In this document: one piece after another, positions 17,602-25,626 of the stretch
Position numbering within the stretch: position 1 is the stretch's first letter
Layout of the letters: each line of letters starts with the position of its first letter
Assembly: GCA_964514655.1 (NCBI GenBank)
Contig: CAZEQY010000014.1
Location: forward strand, 15,250-79,249
Source: SZAS-7 sp964514655
GTDB lineage: Bacteria; Chlamydiota; Chlamydiia; Chlamydiales; FEN-1388
DNA length: 64,000 nucleotides
Direction: 5' to 3'
The notes under the pieces: model-generated
The model's input: only the letters and a program-made list of their open reading frames with translations
Database searches by the model: none
What the model was told of the DNA's origin: nothing
Translations under genes and position numbers: made by a program

Positions 17602-19959
17602 TTATTTGCAATAGAAGCGGCGAGATCCTTGTGTGAATTCGAGCATCTCGGTGAGTAAGAGGCCTGCTATGTTTTCGAATGTTGAAGGGTTGTAGAGGTC
17701 AGCAAGGGTGTAGGTTTTCGTTACGTGGGCTTTTGCTTGCTCGTATAGCCGCATGCGCTCATCTTGATCGTTAGTCTTTCTAAATTCAGAGACAAGCGAT
17801 ACAACAGTGCTCCACCTATCATATCCATTTCCTCGGCTTTGGAGCATTTGGAAGTTTTTGGTTTTTTGTATAAAGCGCTGCAGGGCAATTTCCATAAACC
17901 CAACGTCGTACTGATTGCGCCATAATGCGCGTATGTCAGCGTCTGTTACATATTCCAAAAAGAGGGTTGCCAAGTAGTCAAGGTGTTTTGTTGTTAGGTT
18001 ATCAGGGTCATTTATGAGGCGATCGAGCAGGCAGCGTTGAAAGAGGATTTTTGAGATGCCAGTAAGGCTTTCATCAAGCTCGGGTATTGTAAACATATGT
18101 TCCACAGCGCTATTTGAAAAGGCGCTATTTGTAAGCTCTGTGATAAATGGTACGTTGTGACTAAATGCAGCCTTGTTTTGTTGATAAAAGGTATCGAGCC
18201 TTTCCTTTAGCCACAATAGGCGAGCTTCTTCAGAAGGGTCAAACGTCTCGAGCATGCGAGCTAGCTTGTGGTAACGAACATACGCATCTGCAAGTTTTAG
18301 CATGCGCTTTGCTTGGATTGGCGGATGGTCATGTAAAAGACACATAAAGTTACTCATCACTTCAAGTACGCCGATATCGCTTTTATAGGCATTATAGAGC
18401 TCTGCAAAAAGTGGGCTTTCTTGCAAGCACTGCCTAAATCCTTTACAAAACGCTGGGTCATTTTCAACAAGATGCAGAACCGCTTCAAATTCAGGGTCAG
18501 CTTCTTGCAAACTGAAATGGAGGTTTCGTAAAAAGCCCTTTAGAAGGTAGTTTATGATAAATGAAGGAAGACGCGTCCAAACAGTTTCTCTTGCAAAGAC
18601 TACTTTTGGCGTCTGTTCTTCTTCTCCAGAGAGCTTGAGAAGAGAAGCTCCCACTTGAGCTAGTGTTTGATCTATTGGGCCATAAACTCGGGCATGCTGC
18701 TCCCCATCATTTATCTGTACTGTAGCCTTCACACACTCAAAAAGCGCATTAAGCGTAGTAGGTTGGCGACTCAATTGGGTAACGGCGTGTAGGTATCTTG
18801 GCCTTTTGTCTTTTGAGATAGTCTCGATGTGCTCTAGCTGGGCTTGTAGGCCTCCTGCATAGTACCAGCCGGCATGTACTTTTGTTGTAAGTGCAACTTT
18901 AGTAAGGCTTATCCGTTCGCGTTGGATGACAGGTAACAAGCCTTGAGGGACAAAAGAGTCTGGTCCAAATAGCAGCTCAGATTGGGCTCTATATAGAGCT
19001 TTTGCTACATTTTGGAGGGCCATATACTGATCATAGATGACTTTATAGGTCCAAGATACGCCATGCTGGTAATTGCGAAAATAATTTGGCTTAGGTAACG
19101 CTACCTGCTCTGTAGCTCGATCACTAAGATAGAGGGTTGCTTCTCTAGATATATCCGGAAAAGGCTGATCAGCATATGGCTGTGTATGTATACGTGGTTT
19201 TAGATTCGATTTAACTATCTCGAGACGATGCTCAAGTACCTTTCTATAGTGCCCGTCAGGGTATTTTGTAGTAAGGAAGGTTGCTACATAGTACATATAC
19301 TCAAATACTTCGTGATAGAGCTTTTCGCATTCTCTAACAGCAATCAATGGCTCTTGTCCATAGCATGGTAAGGGGTGCTTTAGCGCACGTTCTGATAGTT
19401 TTTCTAGTTCTATAAGCTGCTTGTCAAATTCTGTGATAGAGGCAATTGCATCGCACGCTTTTACCTGCGTTTTATAATATTCAAGCGCCTCGTGGTGATA
19501 AGTGCTTTTTAAGATAGAGGATAGATCGTTTGCAAGACTTGTCAAGTATTTGCTTACATATTCTATTTGGAGAAAGCTGGATAAAGCCGTACACTGATCT
19601 TTTCTATTTTGTATAAGGTGGATATGTTCAGAAAGATCAAATGCCTCTTCTGTAGCCTTGCTCACATCATTGGCTACTATCAAGACCGTTTCGTTAAGCG
19701 CAAGGTGAGTGGTGCGTACCTGACCTTTTTTATCATTTTGTGCACTTCGCTGGTGCAGCTGATGAAATACATCGTTTAGGGTAGGAAAAAATTCATCTTG
19801 AAAGCGCCTTTGTATAGCTATAATCCTGCCAAGAACATCTTCTTGAGCAACTGTTGGTCTAAACGAGCGTACGACAAAGACTCTTCTGCCATTTTTATCT
19901 AAAGGAGCATAGGTGACTTCGCGTAGGCAAGCTGTGAGTGAGGCGACAGAACAATCCAT
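17602..19959 (-). CDS. Long helical paralogue, subfamily A member 4 (785 aa), function unknown
   Basis: The protein has the A-type layout: VAKALYRAQSEL, TTKVHAGWYYAGGL, INYLLKGFLRNLHF, VENDPAFCKGFRQ, RCLLDRLINDPDNL, LATLFLEYVTD, LWRNQYDVGFMEIAL and YDRWSTVVSLVSEFR. It is the closest partner of the gene at 15376. The start ATG at 19959 is 17 bases downstream of the alpha-CTD-like gene at 19977, so the minus-strand set 20972-15376 may be one operon. No ribosome-binding site is obvious. No signal peptide, membrane segment or catalytic motif is seen. Confidence 0.85.
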   Translation of the reverse strand: MDCSVASLTACLREVTYAPLDKNGRRVFVVRSFRPTVAQEDVLGRIIAIQRRFQDEFFPTLNDVFHQLHQRSAQNDKKGQVRTTHLALNETVLIVANDVSKATEEAFDLSEHIHLIQNRKDQCTALSSFLQIEYVSKYLTSLANDLSSILKSTYHHEALEYYKTQVKACDAIASITEFDKQLIELEKLSERALKHPLPCYGQEPLIAVRECEKLYHEVFEYMYYVATFLTTKYPDGHYRKVLEHRLEIVKSNLKPRIHTQPYADQPFPDISREATLYLSDRATEQVALPKPNYFRNYQHGVSWTYKVIYDQYMALQNVAKALYRAQSELLFGPDSFVPQGLLPVIQRERISLTKVALTTKVHAGWYYAGGLQAQLEHIETISKDKRPRYLHAVTQLSRQPTTLNALFECVKATVQINDGEQHARVYGPIDQTLAQVGASLLKLSGEEEQTPKVVFARETVWTRLPSFIINYLLKGFLRNLHFSLQEADPEFEAVLHLVENDPAFCKGFRQCLQESPLFAELYNAYKSDIGVLEVMSNFMCLLHDHPPIQAKRMLKLADAYVRYHKLARMLETFDPSEEARLLWLKERLDTFYQQNKAAFSHNVPFITELTNSAFSNSAVEHMFTIPELDESLTGISKILFQRCLLDRLINDPDNLTTKHLDYLATLFLEYVTDADIRALWRNQYDVGFMEIALQRFIQKTKNFQMLQSRGNGYDRWSTVVSLVSEFRKTNDQDERMRLYEQAKAHVTKTYTLADLYNPSTFENIAGLLLTEMLEFTQGSRRFYCK

Positions 19960-19976
19960 AAAGTAAGGCGGTAAGT

Positions 19977-20972
19977 TTATGCGAGAGGGCTTATATTTTT
20001 CAAGATGGTGTTGCTTGATGTTATGAGAAGACTTGGAGATATTGTGAGGGCTTTTTCAATAAAGCCTTCCGAAAAGCCATGCCCTTTTTTAGCAAGCTCT
20101 AGCGTAATGTGCCTTACAAGCGTGCTAAGTTCATATTTGGCGTGAGGATGGTAAAAGTAGGTATTTGCACAGGCAATAACCAACTTATAGTCAGCTAAGG
20201 TAGCATGGTCGCTAGCATAGACGCCGCGCTCTAGTTCTAGCAGCTTTATGGGCGCGCTATAGGTGCTAATAAAGGCACATATTGGCCTAAAAGCACCTAT
20301 GCTTATTGCTTCAAGGCGGTTTAGGAGTTCATCTTCACGGCTAATGCCATGACGAGATTTTAACCAAGGCACAAGGTAGGCTTGCGCTATGTCGTAAAGG
20401 CTATCTTCAAAAAAAGCTATATCAGGGCTTGGCACTTTTAAAATTTGCTCTTTAGTATAGCGTTGTACTTCTTGTGTATCTTGTGGGTTCATTGGAGCAA
20501 GACTTTCAAGGCCAAAGCCGGCTAAAAGAAGGTAGCGTTCTTTTGACCCAAGGTCTTTGCATGCTGTTCGCACGATGCTTTCCCAGTCGATTGTCTTTTG
20601 CAGGCTATAAGGATTTTTGCCAACAAAGAGGGCAAGCTTTGTTAAAATTTCTTCGATGTGACTTTGGCCAAGGCCTTTATCACCTTGCGAAGTAATAAAT
20701 CGGTGAACATCTTCGACAGTTGCCACCTCTTTACTAAGAAGCACCTTTACTGCATAGGCAGAAAGGCCTAAAGAGTGTATAGGCTCTTTGAGGCGAAACG
20801 AAGTAAGCCCCTCTTCGTGAGATGGGCCTAAAGGTAAGAGAAGCTGCTCTTGGCTTGTAGCTAAGGGCTTTTCTTCGAAAACTTCAGCTTTTGGCTGTAT
20901 GGCAACAGCTTTTACGCTTTTGGGGTTTATGGTCTCAAAAGCATATATTTTTTCAAGTCCATGCGAGTACAT
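19977..20972 (-). CDS. RNA polymerase alpha-CTD-like protein (331 aa)
   Basis: Residues about 65-115 match the helix-hairpin-helix layout of the RNA polymerase alpha C-terminal domain: a Leu-Gly-Leu-Ser segment (IHSLGLSAYAVKVLL), TVEDVHRF, and a GLGQSHIEEIL turn-helix equivalent to NLGKKSLEEI. There is no alpha N-terminal dimerisation domain, so this is not RpoA. In RpoA this domain binds DNA UP elements and activators; here it could be a DNA-binding regulator or an RNA polymerase-associated factor, but that is inference. The remaining 200 residues are helical and unrecognised. The gene leads the minus-strand group that includes paralogues A4 and A3. Confidence 0.6.
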   Translation of the reverse strand: MYSHGLEKIYAFETINPKSVKAVAIQPKAEVFEEKPLATSQEQLLLPLGPSHEEGLTSFRLKEPIHSLGLSAYAVKVLLSKEVATVEDVHRFITSQGDKGLGQSHIEEILTKLALFVGKNPYSLQKTIDWESIVRTACKDLGSKERYLLLAGFGLESLAPMNPQDTQEVQRYTKEQILKVPSPDIAFFEDSLYDIAQAYLVPWLKSRHGISREDELLNRLEAISIGAFRPICAFISTYSAPIKLLELERGVYASDHATLADYKLVIACANTYFYHPHAKYELSTLVRHITLELAKKGHGFSEGFIEKALTISPSLLITSSNTILKNISPLA

Positions 20973-21041
20973 GCCGTAGCACTATAGCGAAAAAGCAATT
21001 GTTTGTGCTATACTCAAGTTTTATATAAAGGGGATAATCCT

Positions 21042-21944
21042 ATGGGATCTTTTGCAAAACGTATTTTTCTTTTTATTGCTCTTAACGCGCTTGTACTCGT
21101 TACAATATCGCTAGTTCTCAATTTGCTTAACGTTAAGCCCTATTTGACTCAACACGGCCTTGACTATAACTCGCTTATGATATTTTGCTTTGTGTGGGGC
21201 ATGGGCGGTGCTTTTATCTCGCTTGCTCTATCACGTATTATGGCAAAGTGGATGATGGGTGTGCAGGTGATAGACCCAAATCGCTGCTCTGGCCAAGAGC
21301 GCGAGCTTGTAAACATGGTATATAGCCTAGCAAAAAATGCAGGCCTTCCAGCAATGCCGGAAGTTGGTATTTACAATTCTCCTGAAGTAAATGCCTTTGC
21401 AACAGGGCCAACGCGCTCTCGCTCACTTGTTGCAGTATCATCTGGATTATTAAACCGCATGAATACTGCCGAAGTAGATGCCGTACTTGCTCACGAAGTA
21501 TCGCACGTTGCAAATGGCGACATGGTGACAATGACCTTACTTCAGGGCGTTGTAAACGCCTTTGTGATGTTTTTTGCTAGAGTCTTAGCATACGTTGTAA
21601 GCCGCATGGGGCGTCAACGAGATGATGGCGCTGTTGGATCGCCATTTCTCTATACAATTCTCGTCTTTGTCTTTGAGATAGCCTTTATGATCTTGGGATC
21701 TATCGTGATTGCAACATATTCTCGCTTTAGAGAGTATCGCGCCGATGCTGGCGGTGCTCGTCTTGTAGGTCGCGATAAGATGGTTCAAGCACTAGAAGCT
21801 CTAAAGCGTACACAAGAAATCCAAGACCCACATGTCGATCAGCCGGCATTTCAGTCTTTTAAGATTTCGAACACCAAGCGTATCTTGAGCCTATTTTCTT
21901 CTCACCCTCCACTTGAAGATCGCATCGCGCGTCTCAAGAGGTAA
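21042..21944 (+). CDS. htpX: HtpX-family membrane zinc protease
   Basis: HtpX is an inner-membrane M48 metalloprotease that degrades misfolded membrane proteins. The start is MGSFAKR, with AAGGGG upstream; 13 further codons are open but lack a ribosome-binding site. Two N-terminal membrane helices are followed by the zinc motif HEVSH at residues 151-155, two further membrane helices, and the REYRADAGG motif carrying the third ligand. The 300-aa length is typical. The 3' end overlaps that of lgt by 43 bases on the opposite strand. Confidence 0.96.
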   Translation: MGSFAKRIFLFIALNALVLVTISLVLNLLNVKPYLTQHGLDYNSLMIFCFVWGMGGAFISLALSRIMAKWMMGVQVIDPNRCSGQERELVNMVYSLAKNAGLPAMPEVGIYNSPEVNAFATGPTRSRSLVAVSSGLLNRMNTAEVDAVLAHEVSHVANGDMVTMTLLQGVVNAFVMFFARVLAYVVSRMGRQRDDGAVGSPFLYTILVFVFEIAFMILGSIVIATYSRFREYRADAGGARLVGRDKMVQALEALKRTQEIQDPHVDQPAFQSFKISNTKRILSLFSSHPPLEDRIARLKR

Positions 21945-22720
21945 ATTCCTAAGAGAATAAAGGGTAAGCTTAAGAGCTGGCCCATGTTGAGTGTATGAGA
22001 ATCGTACACTCCTTGGGGCAGCTTGAGGAATTCAATAAAAAAGCGGAAGGTAAAGACGAGGATAAAAAATAGTCCCGCCCTCGCGCCCGTTTTTAGTTTG
22101 GCATTATATAGCAGAATAAACGTTGCAAAGTAAAAAAGTGACTCATAAAGCTGCACAGGATGGCAGGGCATTGTAGCGGCAGAATCGCTAGGATGGCCAA
22201 ACCATACCGCAAAAGGTAGATCGCTTGCTCTTCCCAAAATTTCCTGATTAAAGAAATTACCAAGACGTATAAAGCCTGCAACAAGCGCCGTTGCGACACA
22301 TAGTATGTCTAGTAGCTTTGTAAATGATAGGCCCACTAAACGCCTCTTGGGGCTGCTCCAAAAAAGAACTAGGCCTGCAAGTAGGCCAATGCCGCCTCCA
22401 TGGCTTGATAGGCCGCCTTCCCATGTATAGAGAATTTCTAGAGGATGATTTTTAAAGTAGGGCCACTCATAAAAAAAGACATGGCCAAGCCGTGCGCCTA
22501 CTATCATCCCTATAAAAACAAACCAGGCAAGGCGATCCATAAACGAGAATGCCTGCTTTTTTTCAATATCCATCTCCTTCCACAACAGGCGGCAGGCAAC
22601 AAGGTAGCCTAAAAAAAAGCCGCCGGCAAAAAGAAGGCTGTACCAGTAGATAGGAAAGTCAAGAATGGGAATAGTTACTGCTACGCGGGATGGATCCCAG
22701 TAGATAAAGGAGAAAAACAT
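21902..22720 (-). CDS. lgt: Prolipoprotein diacylglyceryl transferase
   Basis: Lgt transfers diacylglycerol from phosphatidylglycerol to the lipobox cysteine of prolipoproteins in the inner membrane. Visible family features are the Tyr-rich first helix, RLGHVFFYEWPYF, the GGLSSHGGGIG motif with its essential glycine/histidine stretch, and the RLGNFFNQEI signature, spread over about seven membrane helices in 272 aa. A perfect AAGGAGG lies ahead of the ATG. Directly before that site is the tRNA-Pro terminator, leaving no room for a separate promoter. Several predicted lipoproteins in this window (32212, 39905, 41440) would be substrates. Confidence 0.96.
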   Translation of the reverse strand: MFFSFIYWDPSRVAVTIPILDFPIYWYSLLFAGGFFLGYLVACRLLWKEMDIEKKQAFSFMDRLAWFVFIGMIVGARLGHVFFYEWPYFKNHPLEILYTWEGGLSSHGGGIGLLAGLVLFWSSPKRRLVGLSFTKLLDILCVATALVAGFIRLGNFFNQEILGRASDLPFAVWFGHPSDSAATMPCHPVQLYESLFYFATFILLYNAKLKTGARAGLFFILVFTFRFFIEFLKLPQGVYDSHTLNMGQLLSLPFILLGIYLLRRAMRSSSGG

Positions 22721-22733
22721 AGCTAGCCTCCTT

Positions 22734-22769
22734 AAAAAAAGTAAGCGGTAGAATGTTATTCTACCGCTT
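22734..22769 (-). terminator. Rho-independent terminator after tRNA-Pro
   Basis: A perfect 12-bp stem (22743-22754 pairing with 22758-22769, 3-base loop) is followed on the minus strand by seven T's (22740-22734). It ends the tRNA-Pro transcript. Its T-run directly abuts the lgt ribosome-binding site. Confidence 0.88.
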
Positions 22770-22774
22770 GGTGA

Positions 22775-22849
22775 TCGGAGCAGAGGGATTTGAACCCCCG
22801 ACCTACTGCTCCCAAAGCAGCCGCGCTAGCCAAACTGCGCTATGCTCCG
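22775..22849 (-). tRNA. tRNA-Pro (anticodon TGG)
   Basis: A complete cloverleaf is readable on the minus strand. The acceptor stem is CGGAGCA/TGCTCCG with discriminator A, the D arm is GCGC...GCGC, the anticodon stem is GCTGC/GCAGT with loop TTTGGGA giving anticodon TGG, and the T arm contains GGTTCAAATCC. CCA is not encoded directly after the discriminator. It is flanked by a sigma-70-type promoter and a terminator. Confidence 0.96.
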
Positions 22850-22860
22850 AACGTGGCAAG

Positions 22861-22889
22861 ATCATATCTGGATTGTTGCTTTTTTTCAA
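22861..22889 (-). promoter_or_regulatory. Sigma-70-type promoter of tRNA-Pro
   Basis: On the minus strand, TTGAAA (22889-22884) and TATGAT (22866-22861) are separated by exactly 17 bases. Transcription would start around 22854, just ahead of the tRNA 5' end at 22849. This is the best-formed promoter I found in the window. Confidence 0.75.
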
Positions 22890-22910
22890 GCTTTCTGCAA
22901 CAAAGAGGCT

Positions 22911-24041
22911 ATGAAAATAAAAAGAATAGATCTTTTTACCTTCCCAAATGCCCATCAGTATGGTGTACAGCAGGCATTTTCTGAGGGTTTGCAAAAATCA
23001 TTAGAACGTTTAGGCGTCGCATCGTCGCTTTATCCCTATAAAGAACTAGGTGCGGGATCTGTACTTGCGGCCCTTGTTCAGAATAGTCCGGACTATACAG
23101 TGGGCTTTAACGTTACTGTGGGCCAGTATTCGCCCCTAGAGCCGCTCGGAATACCCCATCTTGCGATCATTATTGATTTAGCATGCTATTTTCCTGAGCT
23201 TTTTCGCAATCAAAATGCCCTTGCAGCCTTTGTGGACGAAGATTCAGTAGGTTTTTATAAGATGCTTTCCGGTAAAAATGCCATCTATTTGCCCCATGCT
23301 ATCGACAAAGAGCTTATCGTAGAGCAAAATTCAAAAAGAGACCTCGATATAGTGATGTGCGGCTCTTTTATGGATGCTGAAGACATTGCAAATACATGGG
23401 ACAATCTCCTTTCTGAAAAAAATGCATCTCGCATGCGCTCTATGGCTGAATGTGTGCTTGCGAGTAGTCATATTTCGCCTTTACAGGTGTTTGTAGAAGA
23501 GGTTAATGCAAAAGGAGAGTTTGAAAAAGAGCTTTTGGATAAGGCTATAGACTATTTTGACTTATTGACATCACTTGATCAGTATATACGTGGTATTGAT
23601 AGAATACGCATTTTGCAGGCTATTGAGAGACCTATTCATATCTTTGGACCGACTTCTTGGAAAAAGTATCTACAAAATGCTATTTTTCATCCTGAAGTGC
23701 CTTACAAAGAGGTTCATACCATCTTTAGACGTTCTAAAATTATCATAAATAGCTTTCCGATGTTTAAGCGAGGCCTTCACGAGCGGCTTCTTTTGGCCCT
23801 AGCTTCCGGGGCAAGCGTGCTGCACAATAAGAACCTTGCTGTTCAACAAGCTTTTGGAGAGCTTTTGCCCTACCTTGCGCCTGACTATAAGGGCGTAAAT
23901 GCTAGTATAGAGACCGCCCTTAGTGATGAAGAGGCTCGATACGCTAAGGTGTCAGCCACCCATACTACTATTAAAAGCCAGCACACCTGGGATGAGCGCG
24001 CTAAGCAGCTTATCACCTTTCTCTCTACATTAAAAAATTGA
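22911..24041 (+). CDS. Glycosyltransferase-like protein (376 aa)
   Basis: The start is ATG 22911 with AAGAGG upstream; the longer open frame would run antisense into the tRNA promoter. The protein resembles the two-lobed GT-B proteins related to CgeB/group 1 glycosyltransferases. There is an N-terminal Rossmann-like half (IDLFTFPNAHQYG), a linker with IVMCGSFMD and IHIFGPTSWKKYL, then SKIIINSFPMFKRGLHERLLLALASGA, which matches the donor-binding 'HER-E...A-G' region of that family, where a Glu contacts the nucleotide sugar. No signal peptide or membrane helix is seen. The acceptor is unknown; a lipid, envelope glycan or host protein is possible. The next gene follows 35 bases later. Confidence 0.65.
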   Translation: MKIKRIDLFTFPNAHQYGVQQAFSEGLQKSLERLGVASSLYPYKELGAGSVLAALVQNSPDYTVGFNVTVGQYSPLEPLGIPHLAIIIDLACYFPELFRNQNALAAFVDEDSVGFYKMLSGKNAIYLPHAIDKELIVEQNSKRDLDIVMCGSFMDAEDIANTWDNLLSEKNASRMRSMAECVLASSHISPLQVFVEEVNAKGEFEKELLDKAIDYFDLLTSLDQYIRGIDRIRILQAIERPIHIFGPTSWKKYLQNAIFHPEVPYKEVHTIFRRSKIIINSFPMFKRGLHERLLLALASGASVLHNKNLAVQQAFGELLPYLAPDYKGVNASIETALSDEEARYAKVSATHTTIKSQHTWDERAKQLITFLSTLKN

Positions 24042-24076
24042 ATATGATATAATAGGGATATATTCAAGGAGGGGGT

Positions 24077-25036
24077 ATGAGCGTTGTTTCTCCCGAGAGA
24101 GGCGAGGGTTCTCAGTGGGTCCCACCGGAAAAACCCAAAGCTACGGGCGATAGTGCCGCTATTCAAGGGCATATAAAGCCAACAGAAGAACAGCTGCCAG
24201 AAGGTGTAGATCGCATAAGCCCCCGTACAATTACAAATATTGCCACCGCAAGCGGCACCGAGCAGCATGTCCAGCAAGCTGCAAAAAGCATTAGGCCGCA
24301 GGCAAAAATCGAAGATCTCATATTTGTACGGGTGATCGATACGCTTACAGAACTTGGCATATCAATTTCATCTGACACCGATGTTCCAACGAAGGAAGAT
24401 TTCCAGGCATATAACATACATGAAACAGATCCACTAAAGCTTGTAAAAATAAAATTCATAAAGGCGCTTCAGGCAGACACAACGATCGATGCAGGCCGTA
24501 AGATGCTTCTTATTGAGATGATAATTAAGCCTGATCAGGTAGTTGTCGATTTACCTCGTCTTGCAGAAGTGCAAATCGGAAAGACTACCATCAAGCAAGA
24601 GGACGTAGGTGCTGAAGATTCCTTCATAAATATAAGCACACAGCTTTTAACATACATTGAATCGCAAAATCCAGCCCTTACGAAAAACGCTTCCGATAGC
24701 ATGGACGAGCTCCTCTATGCAACATCCCAGACGTTTTTTTTGAACCTTTTACAAAAACAACATGAAGATGAGCGCATACATAGAAGCGAATGGGCTGTCC
24801 CTGGGAGAAAGATCTCAAATGAAAAAACATCTTTTCAGATGGAAAAAACCTTTGTTAGGAAGCCTGAAACACTTATCATCACTCATTCAATAGAGACCCC
24901 CTTTGTTCGTACAGATGATGAGCCCGGCGAGCAGCGCCTAATCAAGAAAGTCGAGTGCCGCTACAACCTAAAAACTAGCGCCGTAACCTTCACTTCCACC
25001 TACGAGCTAAACGGCCAAAGGGAAATAATACAGTAA
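24077..25036 (+). CDS. Unknown 319-aa protein with disordered N-terminus
   Basis: I do not recognise this protein. It has a strong ribosome-binding site (AAGGAGGGGG). The first 75 residues are rich in Pro, Ser, Glu and Gly and probably unstructured. The middle is helical (IEDLIFVRVIDTLTELG) and the C-terminal 60 residues look beta-rich and carry paired arginine/lysine-threonine strands ending in TFTSTYELNG. There is no signal peptide, so if exported it would need a type III-like signal, which I cannot judge. It follows the glycosyltransferase on the same strand at 35 bases and may share its transcript. Confidence 0.7.
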   Translation: MSVVSPERGEGSQWVPPEKPKATGDSAAIQGHIKPTEEQLPEGVDRISPRTITNIATASGTEQHVQQAAKSIRPQAKIEDLIFVRVIDTLTELGISISSDTDVPTKEDFQAYNIHETDPLKLVKIKFIKALQADTTIDAGRKMLLIEMIIKPDQVVVDLPRLAEVQIGKTTIKQEDVGAEDSFINISTQLLTYIESQNPALTKNASDSMDELLYATSQTFFLNLLQKQHEDERIHRSEWAVPGRKISNEKTSFQMEKTFVRKPETLIITHSIETPFVRTDDEPGEQRLIKKVECRYNLKTSAVTFTSTYELNGQREIIQ

Positions 25037-25048
25037 CCAAAAAAATCC

Positions 25049-25063
25049 GTAATTTTTACCCTA
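25049..25063 (+). promoter_or_regulatory. Candidate LuxR-type binding site upstream of the small exported protein
   Basis: GTAA-N3-TTACCCTA matches the inner 4 bp of the left half and the whole right half of the perfect palindrome found upstream of the LuxR gene (27204-27222), in the same orientation to its gene. It ends 69 bases before the ATG at 25133. TTACCC could double as a -35, with TATGTG 16 bases downstream. The outer left half is not conserved. Confidence 0.45.
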
Positions 25064-25132
25064 TTACTTATATGTGTTATGTGTGTTAAGCTTGGGCCAA
25101 AAAACACACTTCATTGAGGTATCGCAAATATC

Positions 25133-25504
25133 ATGAGAATAAAAATAGTTTCTCTTTTTTTATCAGGCCTTTTTTTGGCAATAGCTTCTACCTATGCAGG
25201 TGAAGCTGTTAATACTGGAAACGTACAGCAGGTTCAAAAAGATTTTGATAATGAGTATTTTGAAATAAACGAGGGCTTTGAAAAACTTCGTCATACGCTT
25301 TTGCATCTTATGAAAACAACTGGCAAAATTGCGACTTATTGCGAAGCAAAGGAACATGGCAAAGAGCCTGATCTAAGCCCGTTAGTAAATGAAGCGCTTC
25401 CTGATTTACTCATATATGCTCTTCAAATTGCAAATCTCACCGGCATTGACCTCGGTGAAAAATATGATGAGCGCCTTCAGGCTCTCAAAGAGCGAGTAAA
25501 ATAA
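25133..25504 (+). CDS. Small exported protein (123 aa), function unknown
   Basis: The N-terminus is a clear Sec signal peptide: MRIK, a hydrophobic run, then a TYAG-E cleavage-like site near residues 20-23. The mature part of about 100 residues is charged and helical, with one Cys. No lipobox is present, so the protein is probably periplasmic or secreted. It stands alone between a LuxR-type site and a hairpin at 25509-25529, and so may be a member of the LuxR regulon. I cannot assign a family. Confidence 0.75.
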   Translation: MRIKIVSLFLSGLFLAIASTYAGEAVNTGNVQQVQKDFDNEYFEINEGFEKLRHTLLHLMKTTGKIATYCEAKEHGKEPDLSPLVNEALPDLLIYALQIANLTGIDLGEKYDERLQALKERVK

Positions 25505-25529
25505 AAAACCGGGAGTTGTAAACTCCCGG
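25503..25529 (-). terminator. Hairpin with T-run on the minus strand
   Basis: A perfect 9-bp stem (25509-25517 with 25521-25529, 3-base loop) is followed on the minus strand by six T's (25508-25503). On the plus strand it lies just after the stop of the small exported protein but lacks a T-run. It would therefore stop antisense transcription best, and could still mark the plus-strand 3' end. Confidence 0.5.
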
Positions 25530-25626
25530 CATACGTACTAGTAGATGGGTCAAGAAAGCTCCCATAAGGGCACTTGTTAAAATATTTGGCAAAACATACA
25601 ATGCTTAAGGAAAAAAGGGACATAGC

